A DNA stretch of 64,000 nucleotides, taken from Poecilobothrus nobilitatus. Lineage: Eukaryota; Arthropoda; Insecta; Diptera; Dolichopodidae. Shown piece by piece: positions 24,201-35,081 of this stretch (within the stretch, counting starts at the first letter, position 1; each line of letters starts with the position of its first letter). The stretch lies in contig OX352772.1 of the NCBI GenBank assembly GCA_947095535.1, positions 47,945,445-48,009,444 of the forward strand. The letters run 5' to 3'. The translations under genes and the position numbers were made by a program. The notes under the pieces were generated by a model. The model was not told the DNA's origin. It searched no databases and saw only the letters and a list, made by a program, of their open reading frames with translations.

Positions 24201-25965
24201 TTAATGGAAAAACAAAAATATAATGAATTATTAAGGCAACAACAAAAACAACAATATTACGATAAACAGCAACAACAACAACAACAACAAAAAAAAGAAG
24301 AAGAAAAAGAACAACAAGAAAAACGTTCAAAACGACGTGCCATTTATTTAAAACCTGGTGATGAGACAGTAGATCAGTTGCAATTAAGACATCAACATGA
24401 TAATATTGATGATAATTTAACGGAAGTTTTATTACAACAACAACAACAACAACAACAATTAGAACAACAACAAGAATACGAATCAGAACAAAAAGAAAAA
24501 GGAATAGAAGAAATAATATTAAATACAAATTTTGAAAGTAATTATATTTGTAGTGACCTTGAAAATAAATTAACTGATATTGAAAATTATACAATAATTA
24601 ATAATGAATCAATCAATGTATTATTAAATATAAAAACAAAAATTGAAACAAATAACAATAATAATAATTTAAGTATATGTGAAATTTCTAATTCAAATAA
24701 TAACGAAATTATTATAAATCGTGATTTTCAAATAAATAATGATATAAAAAATTTATATTTTAATGAAAATATATTAAATATTTATGAAAATAATAATAAT
24801 TATAGTGAAAATAATAAAAAATTATTAAATATTGATAATAATAAAAAATTTAATTTATTTTTACAAAAATATAATAATACATTAAATTATTGTGACTTAT
24901 TAGAAAATATTACAAATAATAATGAATTAAATATAAATAATAATAAAAATAATAATAATATAAATGTTATAATATTTCATAATCAATTAATAAATTTCGA
25001 ATATATATATATAATATTAAATTTATCAAAAAGTTTAAATAAAATTATAATATTTTATGATAAAAATTTATCTGAATTTTTATATTATATACAAAATACA
25101 AAAAATTCATATATTAATTGTAAACAAAAATATTTAATAAAATTATTTGAAAAATTTCAAAAATTTCTAATCAATAAACAAACATTATTATTATTAGAAA
25201 ATACCGAAAAAAAAGAAAAAATTCATAAAAAATCAATAAAAACGAACGATAATAAAAATATTAATAAACAACAAAAAAATCTTATAGTAAATTTTAATAA
25301 TAATAATAATAATAATTTTATTTGTGGCGGTCTGGCTTATACGGAATTTACAAATAATAATCAAAATAAATCATTTGTTAATGTAAATATTGATTTAAAT
25401 AAAGAAATTTCGAATAGAAATAATAATAGTGAACAAAGTGATAACGGAACAATAAATAACAGTAATAATAATAAAATTATTACACGTAAAAAACCTATAC
25501 CACCACCAAGAAAATTTTTAACTCATATGGCACCAACATTACCCCCAACACCACCAGTACGTAATAAAAGTCTATTAAAATCAATTGAATTAGAGGAACA
25601 ATCATTTCCTTCAATTCAATTATCATCGAATAATAAAAATATAATATCATCAGCATCATCATCATCATCATCATCTTCATTATTGTCACTGGCATCGAAA
25701 CCGTTACCAAAATTGAGATCATCTTCAAATATGAGATCACAATTTAAAGATGATGATATATATCAACCGATATGGAAATGTCAAACAATAAATTCATCAG
25801 TTGAAACAGCAGTTTCTAATGCATCACAAATTTCAAAAGGAGCTGTTACTGACGAAAAAAAAAATAATAATCTTATTAAAGAATTGGAATTAAAATTAAA
25901 GAAAAGAGCATCATATTATAATAATAATAATAATGATCAATTGGGTACAAATAAGAATAATGAAG
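21243..25965 (+). CDS. Coding exon 1 of a large Asn/Gln-rich protein with two Cys4 motifs and SH3 ligands
   Basis: An uninterrupted frame of 1,574 codons plus one base. The start ATG 21243 is the only ATG after the in-frame TAA at 21180. Visible features: two four-cysteine motifs, C225-x2-C228-x20-C249-x2-C252 and C291-x2-C294-x12-C307-x2-C310 (the second with GILFYGRFGTELC), resembling small zinc ribbons; a Gln/Lys/Glu-rich probable coiled coil at about 965-1045; class II SH3 ligands PIPPPR (1418-1423) and PTPPVR just after; a Ser run near 1470-1480. Asn, Gln and Thr homopolymers are scattered throughout, with Asn almost always AAT. No signal peptide or membrane segment stands out. The frame reads into a stop only after a donor site, AAG followed by GTAAAA at 25966, which joins in phase to 35080. 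A signalling or scaffold role is inference from the SH3 ligands and Cys4 motifs; I do not recognise the family. The long antisense frames are shadows. Confidence 0.88.
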
Positions 25966-25971
25966 GTAAAA
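25963..25971 (+). promoter_or_regulatory. 5' splice site, end of exon 1 (phase 1)
   Basis: The sequence AAG/GTAAAA places the exon end at 25965 after the first base of a codon. Without splicing the frame would stop three codons later (TAA at 25974). Using the donor joins the G to AT at 35080-35081 to make GAT and keeps the frame open for another 494 codons, which is the main argument for the site. Confidence 0.7.
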
Positions 25972-26282
25972 TTTAAGTTTAAAAAAAAAAAATCCTAAGT
26001 TAAAAATATTGTTTTTTGATGAATATTTAAATTATGATCAAATCGCATTACTAATTGGTGATTTAAGAATAAATTAAAAAAAAAATAAAAAATTTACTGT
26101 ATTGCCATATACATAGATGATTGAACTAAAAATAATGTGGGTTGGGTTGTTTTAACGTTGATTAAATAAAATATCAAGTTATACAAGTTTTTATTTATAA
26201 TTTCTTAGGGGATTTTTTATTTATTTCTGTTTTTTTTTTTTTAAAACGATAATTAATAAAAGTAATAATTAAGAATATAATT

Positions 26283-26348
26283 AAACGTCATTCATTATAA
26301 AACCTAAGAAACGTCATTATTTCTTTTTAAAGTAAAACGTCATTATTC
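26283..26348 (+). repeat. Three spaced AAACGTCATT motifs
   Basis: AAACGTCATT occurs three times at about 26-27-base spacing (26283, about 26309 and 26336) inside the first 400 bases of the intron. ACGTCA is the half-site of ATF/CREB-type factors, so this could be a small regulatory cluster or simply a decayed tandem repeat. Confidence 0.35.
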
Positions 26349-26955
26349 ATAAGAAAATTAAAAAAAAAAAATCTGATTGTATGCGGTTAAACATGTAATT
26401 TGTAATTCTTAATGTTTACTCATGAGATTAAACTTGAATTAATAATATACTTAAGAATTTTTGACATTTAATATTAAAAATTTTGGTTATATGAAAACAA
26501 AAACTTGGATCCATATCTAGTATTTGCCGAAAGTTTCGATTGAGAAACTTGTAATATTGAAAGGACAAAAATTTAAAAATAAATTTAAACTGTTTTTAAA
26601 ACCAATTTTTGCATTCTTCAAGTTTTTATTTGGGAGCAATGAATGGTTTAAATTTGCAAATTTGCTATTACAAGATACAAAAATTAAAGAAATATCTACT
26701 TATTTTTTATATACATATATATATTGTGTAAGAGATTTTATGTAAAACCAAAGTTTAGTTCCATTACAATTCTATGCGTTCCAAACCATCTCACCATTCT
26801 GTTAAAATCTTCAATCTTCAGTTCTTGATTACATCTTTGAGGATTCTCCTTTTTTAAACTTTATTTATTCAATTTTCTAACATTTCGTTTATGAGTTCTA
26901 TATAAAAAATTTTAATCTAAATAAGAAACATCTACATTTTTTTAAGGTTGGTCGG

Positions 26956-27260
26956 ATCATTGTTATTCACTAGTAATGTCACTGTATGCAATTACTACTA
27001 AATTTTGAAAAAATTCTAAGATTCTGTCATTAAAATGTTATTACCAAAATCTTTTATTGTTGTAACCATGATACCATACCATACCCTGATTTTGTAACCA
27101 TGATACCATACCAAAACATACCAAAACATGATACCAAAACATGTAACCAAAACTCTAAAATCATTGTTATTTACTAGTAATGTCACTGTATGCAATTACT
27201 ACTAAATTCTGAAAAAATTCTAATATTCTGTCATTAAAATGCTATTACCAAAATCTTTTA
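26956..27260 (+). repeat. Duplicated 101-bp segment flanking a short tandem repeat
   Basis: The block starting ATCATTGTTATTCACTAG at 26956-27056 recurs at 27160-27260 with few changes, a 204-base offset. The sequence between them is built from short repeats of GTAACCATGATACCATACC (about 27062 and 27096) and CCAAAACATGATA. This looks like a local tandem duplication; no coding content. Confidence 0.75.
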
Positions 27261-27459
27261 GGCCAAAATTCAAATAATAAAAATCAATCTTCTAAAATCC
27301 ATACCAAATAAAATTCAAACAATAAATCGTAATTTTTTATATAAAATTACATATGTAAGGAATATATGGGTAATAAATTTAAAAAATAAATAAATATGTA
27401 TTATTTTACACATTTTTTTATTAGAAATAGTAGGGGCTACCATCTCCAAACTCCCACTA

Positions 27460-27745
27460 AACAAATTATTAAAACCATAATTTTGTAACAAACTCTAAAA
27501 TTGATGATAATTCTGTATCTTGCATATTTTTTTTCGTTTTTACTCCCTTGGGAGATATAGCCTTCCAAAAAGCTTCTGTATCTAATCTATTTGGTGTAAA
27601 TGTCTTTATTTGTGTCCAGCTTTTCCTGCATAATTGATTTCTTTAGTTATGCTTCTTCTCGATGTAGTTTTAGGCCTTCCCACTTATTTTTTCCTCTAGA
27701 GATTCCAATCGAGGGCTCCCCCTCCAACGATTCAAATTGGCGATA
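27460..27745 (-). mobile_element. Relic of a non-LTR reverse-transcriptase C-terminus
   Basis: Minus-strand translation reads VGRPKTTSRRSITKEINYAG at about 27612-27685. After a frame change it continues SWTQIKTFTPNRLDTEAFW toward 27550. The order GRPK...SW.QIK..NR...W resembles the tail of reverse-transcriptase ORFs of RTE- or CR1-like LINEs. It is decayed, with a stop and a frame shift. Family assignment is tentative. Confidence 0.4.
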
Positions 27746-28401
27746 GAATTGTTTTTTTGTTAGCTTGTGGGGCATCCAGCTATATTTTCTTGGGTTGGGT
27801 TGTTGCTTTGTCATATTTGACAGATCTTAGTTTGATATTCTTCGTGTATCTCGCATGTAGATTACATTTATATATATATAAATATTTTGGAAAAACCGTA
27901 TTTTCGCCTTGAGCTGTTTCATCTATAAGTTGCTGATTTATTTAAATCTAAGTATTATCGTAGACGTCTATAAATATTTTTTTCTTCTTTACTTATTTGA
28001 GAATACTGTATAAATATCCATTAATTTGTGTGTCAAGAAAATTATTATTATTTTAGTGTTACTCAATATTAATATTTAATATAATATAAAAGAGTTAAGT
28101 ACTTAATATAAAGAGACTTAAGTTGATCCAAGTTTTAGAACAAATAAGGTAATGGTTGAAAATCCTTGCTTATTATTTTTTAATACTTAATTTATATACA
28201 TATAGACTTTTTTTTAATTTTTAAATCAAATAATGTTAACTGACGCTTAGACGTAATGTCATTATTAATTCACCACACTTATGTCAAAATTTATCTTCTT
28301 TAAGTCAAAATTTTACTCAATTGGGTAAAAAGTTATCGATTGGCAACACAGCCAAAGAACTATTAAACAAGGTAGAATGTAAACCAACGGTTTTTAAAAG
28401 C

Positions 28402-29666
28402 GCACATTTCCAAAACTCAATACAAACTGTTTAGAAGTGTGACTTACACAAAAATTTGAAAATTTCATGTACTAAGAAAAAATGTGAAAATAGGACATTT
28501 TTGAAATTTTGAGGGGCCGTAAGTCCGGAATCCTATATAACTAAGAAAAGCCGTTAACACACGTAAAAATATTTTATTGAACCTTTAATTTTCATGTCTT
28601 GCCGAAGAAAAATTTGTACAGGTCCCTAAGTTACAGGTGTCTAAAAATAGCAAATTTTCAATTTTTGAGGCGTAATAACTCTTAAAGAGGGGGTGTTACC
28701 AAAAAATTTTCTGAGGAAACTTATACTAATTTTAAAAGTTCTTTCTTGTCTCAAAATTTCAGGTTCCTATCTAAAGGCGTGCCGGAGTTATGAAAAAAGA
28801 AATTTCATGCAAAATATGGTTTTCACATAACGGTAAATTTAAATAGTAAATTACAAAATATTACATAATTTTGATATTGTTTTATATAGATAATAAAATT
28901 TTCGATCTTCTGGCGGTTTTAGATTGCAAAATTATTACGCAGAGCCCGAGATATATACATCTGAAAATGGGGCTTTTTCGCAATTTTGAAGAGCTGCAAC
29001 TTTGGAACCCTTTACAATTAAAATAAACCTTTAACACACGTAAAAATATATTATTGTAGCTTTAATTTTTATATCTTGCAGAAGTAAAATATGTACAGGT
29101 TCCTAAGTTACAGGTGTTTAAAAATAGCAAATTTTCAATTTTTAAGCCCTAATAGCTCATAAACAGGGGGTGGTCCGAAAAAATTTTCTGAGCAAACTTA
29201 TACTAATTCGAAAAGCTCTTTCTTACCTCAAAATTTCAAGCTTCTATCTAGAAGCGTACCGGAGTTATGAAAGTAGAAAAATCATGCAAAATTTGGTTTT
29301 TACATAACGGTAAATTTAAATACTAAATTTAAAAAAATTGTATAATTTTGATACTAATTTACAAAGTTGAAAAAATATCTATCTCATGACGTTTTCCGAT
29401 AAAAAAAATCTTAAGCAGAACATAAGATATATGCATTCAAAAATAGGGCTTTTTCAAAGTTTGAGGGGCTGTAGCTCTCTTAATGGGGGGGGGGGCTACA
29501 TGAAAAAGTTGCTCCACAAAATTATTTTTTTTATGAGACCTACCTATGGTTAAAATTTTTTTTCTCTATCTTTGACGGTGTAGAAGTTTTGTAAACAGAC
29601 GGACGGATGGACGGACAGAGTGAAACTAATAAGCACATTTTTTCAAAATTTTTTTGGAAATGTGCT
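28402..29666 (-). mobile_element. tccgtcc-class element with different ends, copy E
   Basis: GCACATTTCCAAAA (28402-28415) and TTTTGGAAATGTGC (29652-29665) are perfect 14-bp inverted repeats. AGCACATTT (29632-29640) pairs with AAATGTGCT (29658-29666) as a terminal hairpin. Next to it is GACGGACGGATGGACGGAC (about 29597), the complement of the tccgtcc microsatellite. The internal core matches, in the opposite orientation, the core of the copy at 42104-43666: compare ACCCCCTGTTTATGAGCT and AAACACCTGTAACTT on the minus strand here with the plus strand around 42820-42880. So the two share a body but have unrelated ends. No protein is encoded. Confidence 0.65.
28490..29480 (-). repeat. ~476-bp tandem repeat, just over two units, inside copy E
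   Basis: TTAACACACGTAAAAAT recurs at 28554 and 29031 (477 bases apart), and GGGCTTTTTC at 28970 and 29446 (476 apart). The intervening blocks (tacaggt-c-ctaagttacaggtgt, cggagttatgaaa, acataacggtaaattt) are in the same order in both units. A third partial unit starts the array near 28490. Confidence 0.8.
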
Positions 29667-30940
29667 AAAAATAGCTATAGTATAACACTGTTCCAGACTT
29701 TTCCGTTCAAAATTAATCTTTACGTATTCATATTCTAATAATATATAGATGCAATAAAATCTAAAGATAAAATATAATCTTAGAAGTAATTTTATAATTA
29801 TATAAAAATATAAGACAGTAGTTTATACTTAGTAAAATTGGGAATTACTAAACATTAATTACTCATATGTATATAATATCGTTATTATAAAACGTATATA
29901 AACATTTAAATTAAAAAGAATTTCCGATTATATACTTTGTAATCAAAATTAGTTATTTGCGTTTATCGATTCTATGAATCGAATGTTCTTATATTAAATA
30001 TCAACACGGGCATACACGATAAGATATTAATGGTGCCCTTTAAAGCGCCAATCATATTAATATTATTTAAAGGTATATGTATATATCTTATTTTCATGAA
30101 AATGATCTAATTTTCAAAGTAAATATGAACATTTTTAAAAACATCTAAGATATATAAGTACATAATATACGTATTCCGTAATATTTTTTTTTATTTTTTT
30201 GGTATTTTGGCGTCAGTCTATTAAAAGGGTAAATTTCTCTAAATTCTAATATTATTAATACGTTTTTTAATTATTCATCATTAGTTCATTCACTTATTCA
30301 TTATCATTAAAAAAAAAAAAATGTATAGGCATAAATTTTTTATCTTTGAATCAAGGTGTTATTATACTCGTATTTTTATCTATTCATGTTTTATAATCTA
30401 TATTGGAAACATAAAATATTTAATCTTCTTTTTTCGTTAATTGTCCGTTAATTGTTCTATTAGAAAAGTTTTAAAATATTATTTCGGAAAATTAATATTA
30501 ATAATATATAAGTGGTGTAATAACAAAAAAAAAAAATGTATTCAATAAGTTTTAGTTTTTTCTCGGTCAATGAATTCAATTGAAGAACGTGGTTGTTATA
30601 GTTTGTTTTTTTTTAAATTTTAATTTCAATAACTTGGTGAATGGGTGTGATTCATTTATTTATTTATATATGTATTTTTATTTTGAATTGTAATGCAATG
30701 GGAAATCAATTGTTTTGTTTAAATTGTATAAATTGCGACCAGTGTAAGTTATTTTTATGTTTAATTACTATTGTTTAATTTTAAAATTAATTTTAGTTAA
30801 TAATAATATTCTATATAATATATATTATGTATATAGTTATATATTTTTAAATTAATCTTTAATCAAGCGTTAAACATATAATAATTTTGTTAATAAGGTT
30901 AAGGTTTCTGAAGCTATCACTTAACTTATTATTTTTGTTT

Positions 30941-31460
30941 ATATCTGTACGATCGTAATTCTCTATAGAGTGTACTTAATTTTGACATCTTAAATGACAT
31001 CTTAACATCTTTGTGACTTCTTAAATGAGTCGAGATAGATATGGAAAATTATATATTATATATAAACTTGCTCAGAAATCAGAATCGAATTCTGAATCGA
31101 TTAAGCCATATACGTTCGTGCTTCTGTCCGCAAAACAACTCCTGTAAAATTTAGTTATATTTTAGCAAAACAGGTTCTGGTAGCTGCAATACAACTTCTC
31201 ATTTCTTATATGAAAATAACTCTGGTATCTTAGCTCTCTGAAATTTTGTCAAAAAAATTTAGTTTAACGCTTAAGACTTCTACAAAATTTGTTAGTCTAG
31301 AGCTTCAGATTCGAATAATTATCATACAACTCCAAAATTTACATAAACAGTTATATCTTGGTATACTTAATTAAGGCAGATTTTGTAAAAGATGATTAAA
31401 TTGTATGGTAACAGAATGACTAATTATGTTCGTACTGGTATCCTAAGGTTGACACCGATA
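30941..31460 (+). mobile_element. Helentron/DINE-like element, degraded short copy C
   Basis: The left end ATATCTGTACGA (30941-30952) and right end TTCGTACTGGTAT (31429-31441) are decayed forms of the ATACCCGTACGA inverted repeat. The interior keeps TGAGTCGAGATAGATAT, the TCAGAATCGAATTCTG block, GATTAAGCCAT and a short CTGTCCGC remnant, in the order seen in the other copies. The 3' hairpin is largely eroded (CTAAGGTTGACACCGATAAA). About 0.5 kb, so internally deleted. Confidence 0.5.
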
Positions 31461-34400
31461 AACTATACAGTCTTTCTCCTTTTTTTAATAAAATTAGTCT
31501 TCTTATAAATATCTTATCTTATAAATATATTGAGAAATTCAAGAATAGGATAATGTATCGTTTTTTTTTTCCTAAGGGAGGTGGGAATATAATACCTTAT
31601 TACATGAGGTAATTATTGAAGGCACCCCCACCACCCCCAGGCACCCCCAAGGCACTTGAATTTGCTCTTATATAGTTAAAAATATAAGGAGTTTGGAGAA
31701 ATTGGAGTTGAAATTGGAAAAAAATTTAGGGATACCTACGTAAAAGTTCTATTGTAATCAAAAAGTTTTTGGTCAAATAAATTAATAATAAAATATTTAA
31801 AATCAAAAAATTGGTTATAAAGGCAATAATACATATAAAAAGATTTTAATTTAAAATATTTTTACCTTTAATAAAGTTTTTTGTAATGTTTTGATTGAGC
31901 AAGCATTTATCAAAACCCTTCAAACTAAGTTCTTATTATTGTTTATATAGGAAATACGTGAATCCTATATATACACTCTCATTAAAACTAAAATTTAAAA
32001 CACTTTTTATATAGCCATCCATATGTACATACTACATATTATATTAATATAGCAGTTAATTAAAAGTAAAATTTTTAATTTAAATGTTTAAGTTTTAAGT
32101 TCAGTTATACGATTATAATTCAGTTAAAATCAGTGCTGTCGTTTTGATTATCAATCGAGGAGTAAATTTTCGAATTTTCATGGTGTCAGAGATAATTGAA
32201 AGCATTTATAATAATATAAATTCTTTGATAGCAATAATTTTTTATTATTTAAATATTTTTTAAATATTTTTCTTTTAATTATTTTAAAAACTGTAGTTGT
32301 AAGAAATTTAATAGTACTTTTCTAGTTAATGTTAAAAATTGCAAAAATTTTTTAATCAACATTGAAATTATTGTATTTTGTTTTATTTGTCGTTTATAAA
32401 AATTTTTAAAAAAGTAATGGAATTTTATATTGTAGTTTTATACTTTCACCATTCAATTGATTTACACCAAAAAAAAAGGTGTAAAATTTAAATTTTTATA
32501 TATATTTTTTTTTTTTTATTATTATGAACCATGAAATTTAACGTGAAATTTTTAAAATGCCTATACATTTTACCTACATGTTCTCTGTTTTTTTTTACAA
32601 AATATTTTGTTAAATTTTAACAGGTGACTAAATAAATTTTCTATGTACATACCTATATGCATATATAAATATAAGTATAACAATATTTCTGCAATGAAAA
32701 TTTGTTTTAATATTAATTATTATTTTTTGAGTGGAAATTTTTAAGCTTTAATTATTATAGATAAATTATAAGATACTTTAAAGAAAATTCTTTTATCAGT
32801 AATTATAAAAAATATGTTTACAATTTTATGATGATCACGTTATTAATGTTGCTAATTGGAAAAAATTTCTATATAGATCTAATGTACGTATTTCTATTTT
32901 TTTTTTTATATTATCTATGTATACATATCTATAATATAAAATAATAAATGATAACTTATCTTGTATGAAATTTTGTAAAATTATACATACATACGTATTA
33001 TATAATATGTATGTATTCGTAAATCAAAAACAAAATGGTTGTGTAATTCAAGAACACACATGTATGTATTCTTATATTGTACACAATTTGGATGATTTTA
33101 AATTTTTTATTTTTATATATATACGTATATGTATAATTCAATAACGAAAATCTGCACTTCACCGTTGATACGGAAATTTTGTAAGCTTTTTACTTTTTCT
33201 ATCTTAAATGTTCATTAGGTACCTAGTAGGTATAACTTATAAGTATACTTATAGCTTACTTTAGTTATAAAGGAAAATACCGTTACTTCAATATAAGCCA
33301 ATAATTTTTCCTTGTTTCGATTTTTTAAATATAGTTTTTAACAAGAATTTACCGGATAGGAATTTAAAACAATTTTGAAAGTTTAGCTTATAGACATATG
33401 TAGGAATATTGTAAAATAAAATTTGATTTAACGCGCTAACTTCAAAGCGCGAACATTAATATTATCGTAAGTGCTTAATTTAAAAACAATTTAAAAATAT
33501 TAATATTTTCTCAAAAAATCTAAAGAAAGTTTTGAAAAATTCAAAAATTATTTTTTTTTTTAATTCTAAGGAAAGAATTTTGTAGTTAAAAGAAGCCTTA
33601 TAGGCTATATATTAAAAGTTAATGTTTGTATCTCTGTTCCCACCCAAAAATGTTATAAAAATAACAAACGCCTTGCATATGGTTTAAAATAGTGTATAAA
33701 ATTTTTAATTTTTGATAATTTATTCTCAATTAAGTACCTGTATATGTAAGTACTTTACTTTTTTACTTTACTTTTAAGTTTCTAGATTTTTTTACTACTT
33801 TTTTTTCAAGTTTCTAGATTTTTGATTTAGAAGACATAATAGTCCAAAATGTTAATACATATTTTGTTTTTAAATAACGGTTAAATTGAAATATTTAGTT
33901 GCAAAAAATTTGTTTTACGTTTTTTTGATTCAATTTTTGACGTATGACATGACGTTTGACATTTTTAGGTTGTAAATTGTCTTATTGGCTAAGTTTACAC
34001 TTTTCATGCTAAATCCGTTTCACGAAGAACATCCACGTTTACACTTGCCTTCAAAAAGTAGATTATTTTTTATTATTTTTTATATGTGTGCGTATTTAAA
34101 CAAAAAATTTTGAAGAAAAATTTATATTTATATAAAATTGTTAAAAAATTAATGTGTATTATGCAATTAGGTACATAAAATTTTTCTGATCGTCGTAAAA
34201 AATTTTTATTTCATTTAATTTTTGTATTAGTAATTTTTTTTTTTAATCTAAAATTTCTTATGTAAAAAAATGAGTCCGATAATGATGATAATGAAAAAAG
34301 TAAGTCCGAGAAGACCAGTGTAAACAGACGTATTAAGACACACATTATAACTTCTATCTAACATTTTGTATATTTTTTAAAATCTTGCGAAAATTTATGT

Positions 34401-35057
34401 ATTCTTTTAACAATTTTGGCCAGAGAAAAAGAAATCCTTCTAACAAGTTAAAATTTTAATAAGAACCTATAACTGCGGATTATTTCAAACTTTGTAAAAG
34501 TTTCTTACACCAACAAACGAACATACAAAGAATGAGACAACTACCGAAGGAAAAGTAAAAATGTGTACACATATTTTTTTCATAAAAATTTTCGGTAATA
34601 TCAATGACTATTAATATTTATATCAAATATATATAGAAGTAGTGATTTATTTAAATTCAAGTGAAATTTATAAGACATACGAATATGGGAATAATGATTT
34701 TTTTTTTTAGTAGGATGCAATGAGTCTAACTAAAGTCATGATTATTGAGTAATAATTGTGAAATCAAACTAAAATTAGTTTCAATGTTTCATTATTTTGT
34801 TTTAACCCCCCTTAATTAATTATATATTTTTTTAACTTTCATTCCTTCACAAGCTTTCTTTTTAAATTTTCGAATAATTTTGCAAATAATAGATAATAGG
34901 TATTCCAAAAACACAAAAAAAAAAAAAAAAAAAGAAACACAATAAAAAACAAATATGTATATAATAATTACCAATGGCATGCGATCTAATTAAATATTCA
35001 TCAATTTAAAATAAATTTTTTTTTTATTAAATAAGTTCCAAATATTTATACATATAA

Positions 35058-35081
35058 TATATTATTATATATAATATAGAT
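35058..35081 (+). promoter_or_regulatory. 3' splice site of coding exon 2
   Basis: AG at 35078-35079 in the context ATATAATATAG starts the exon with AT, completing the codon begun by the last G of exon 1 (GAT, Asp1575). The reading frame is blocked upstream by TAA at 35055, so the acceptor must lie between 35058 and the first essential codons. The pyrimidine tract is poor, but T-rich sequence lies at 35018-35027. Phase agreement is the main support. Confidence 0.6.

Larger units (their letters stand above)
25966..35079 (+). other. Intron between coding exons (9,114 bases)
   Basis: It begins GTAAAA and ends ATATAG. It contains no competing coding signal on either strand. Its contents are a triple ACGTCA motif near the 5' end, a duplicated 101-bp segment, an RT relic, and two elements of the tccgtcc class (28402-29666 and 30941-31460), each listed separately. 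The remaining sequence (29667-30940 and 31470-35079) is AT-rich filler with no feature I can support. Confidence 0.7.

Noticed and set aside
24190..24594. Antisense frame of 134 codons rich in Val/Leu
   Set aside because: It is the complement of CAA/AAT codon runs in exon 1; such hydrophobic antisense frames are a by-product of poly-Gln/Asn coding.
26760..26870. Possible reverse-transcriptase fragment on the minus strand
   Set aside because: Only a weak RWFGT-like match; stops in every frame and no neighbouring retroelement sequence.
33930..34340. Possible MITE suggested by GTTTACACT near 33985 and 34043 and AGTGTAAAC near 34317
   Set aside because: Only 9-bp inverted matches, no convincing ends or target duplication.
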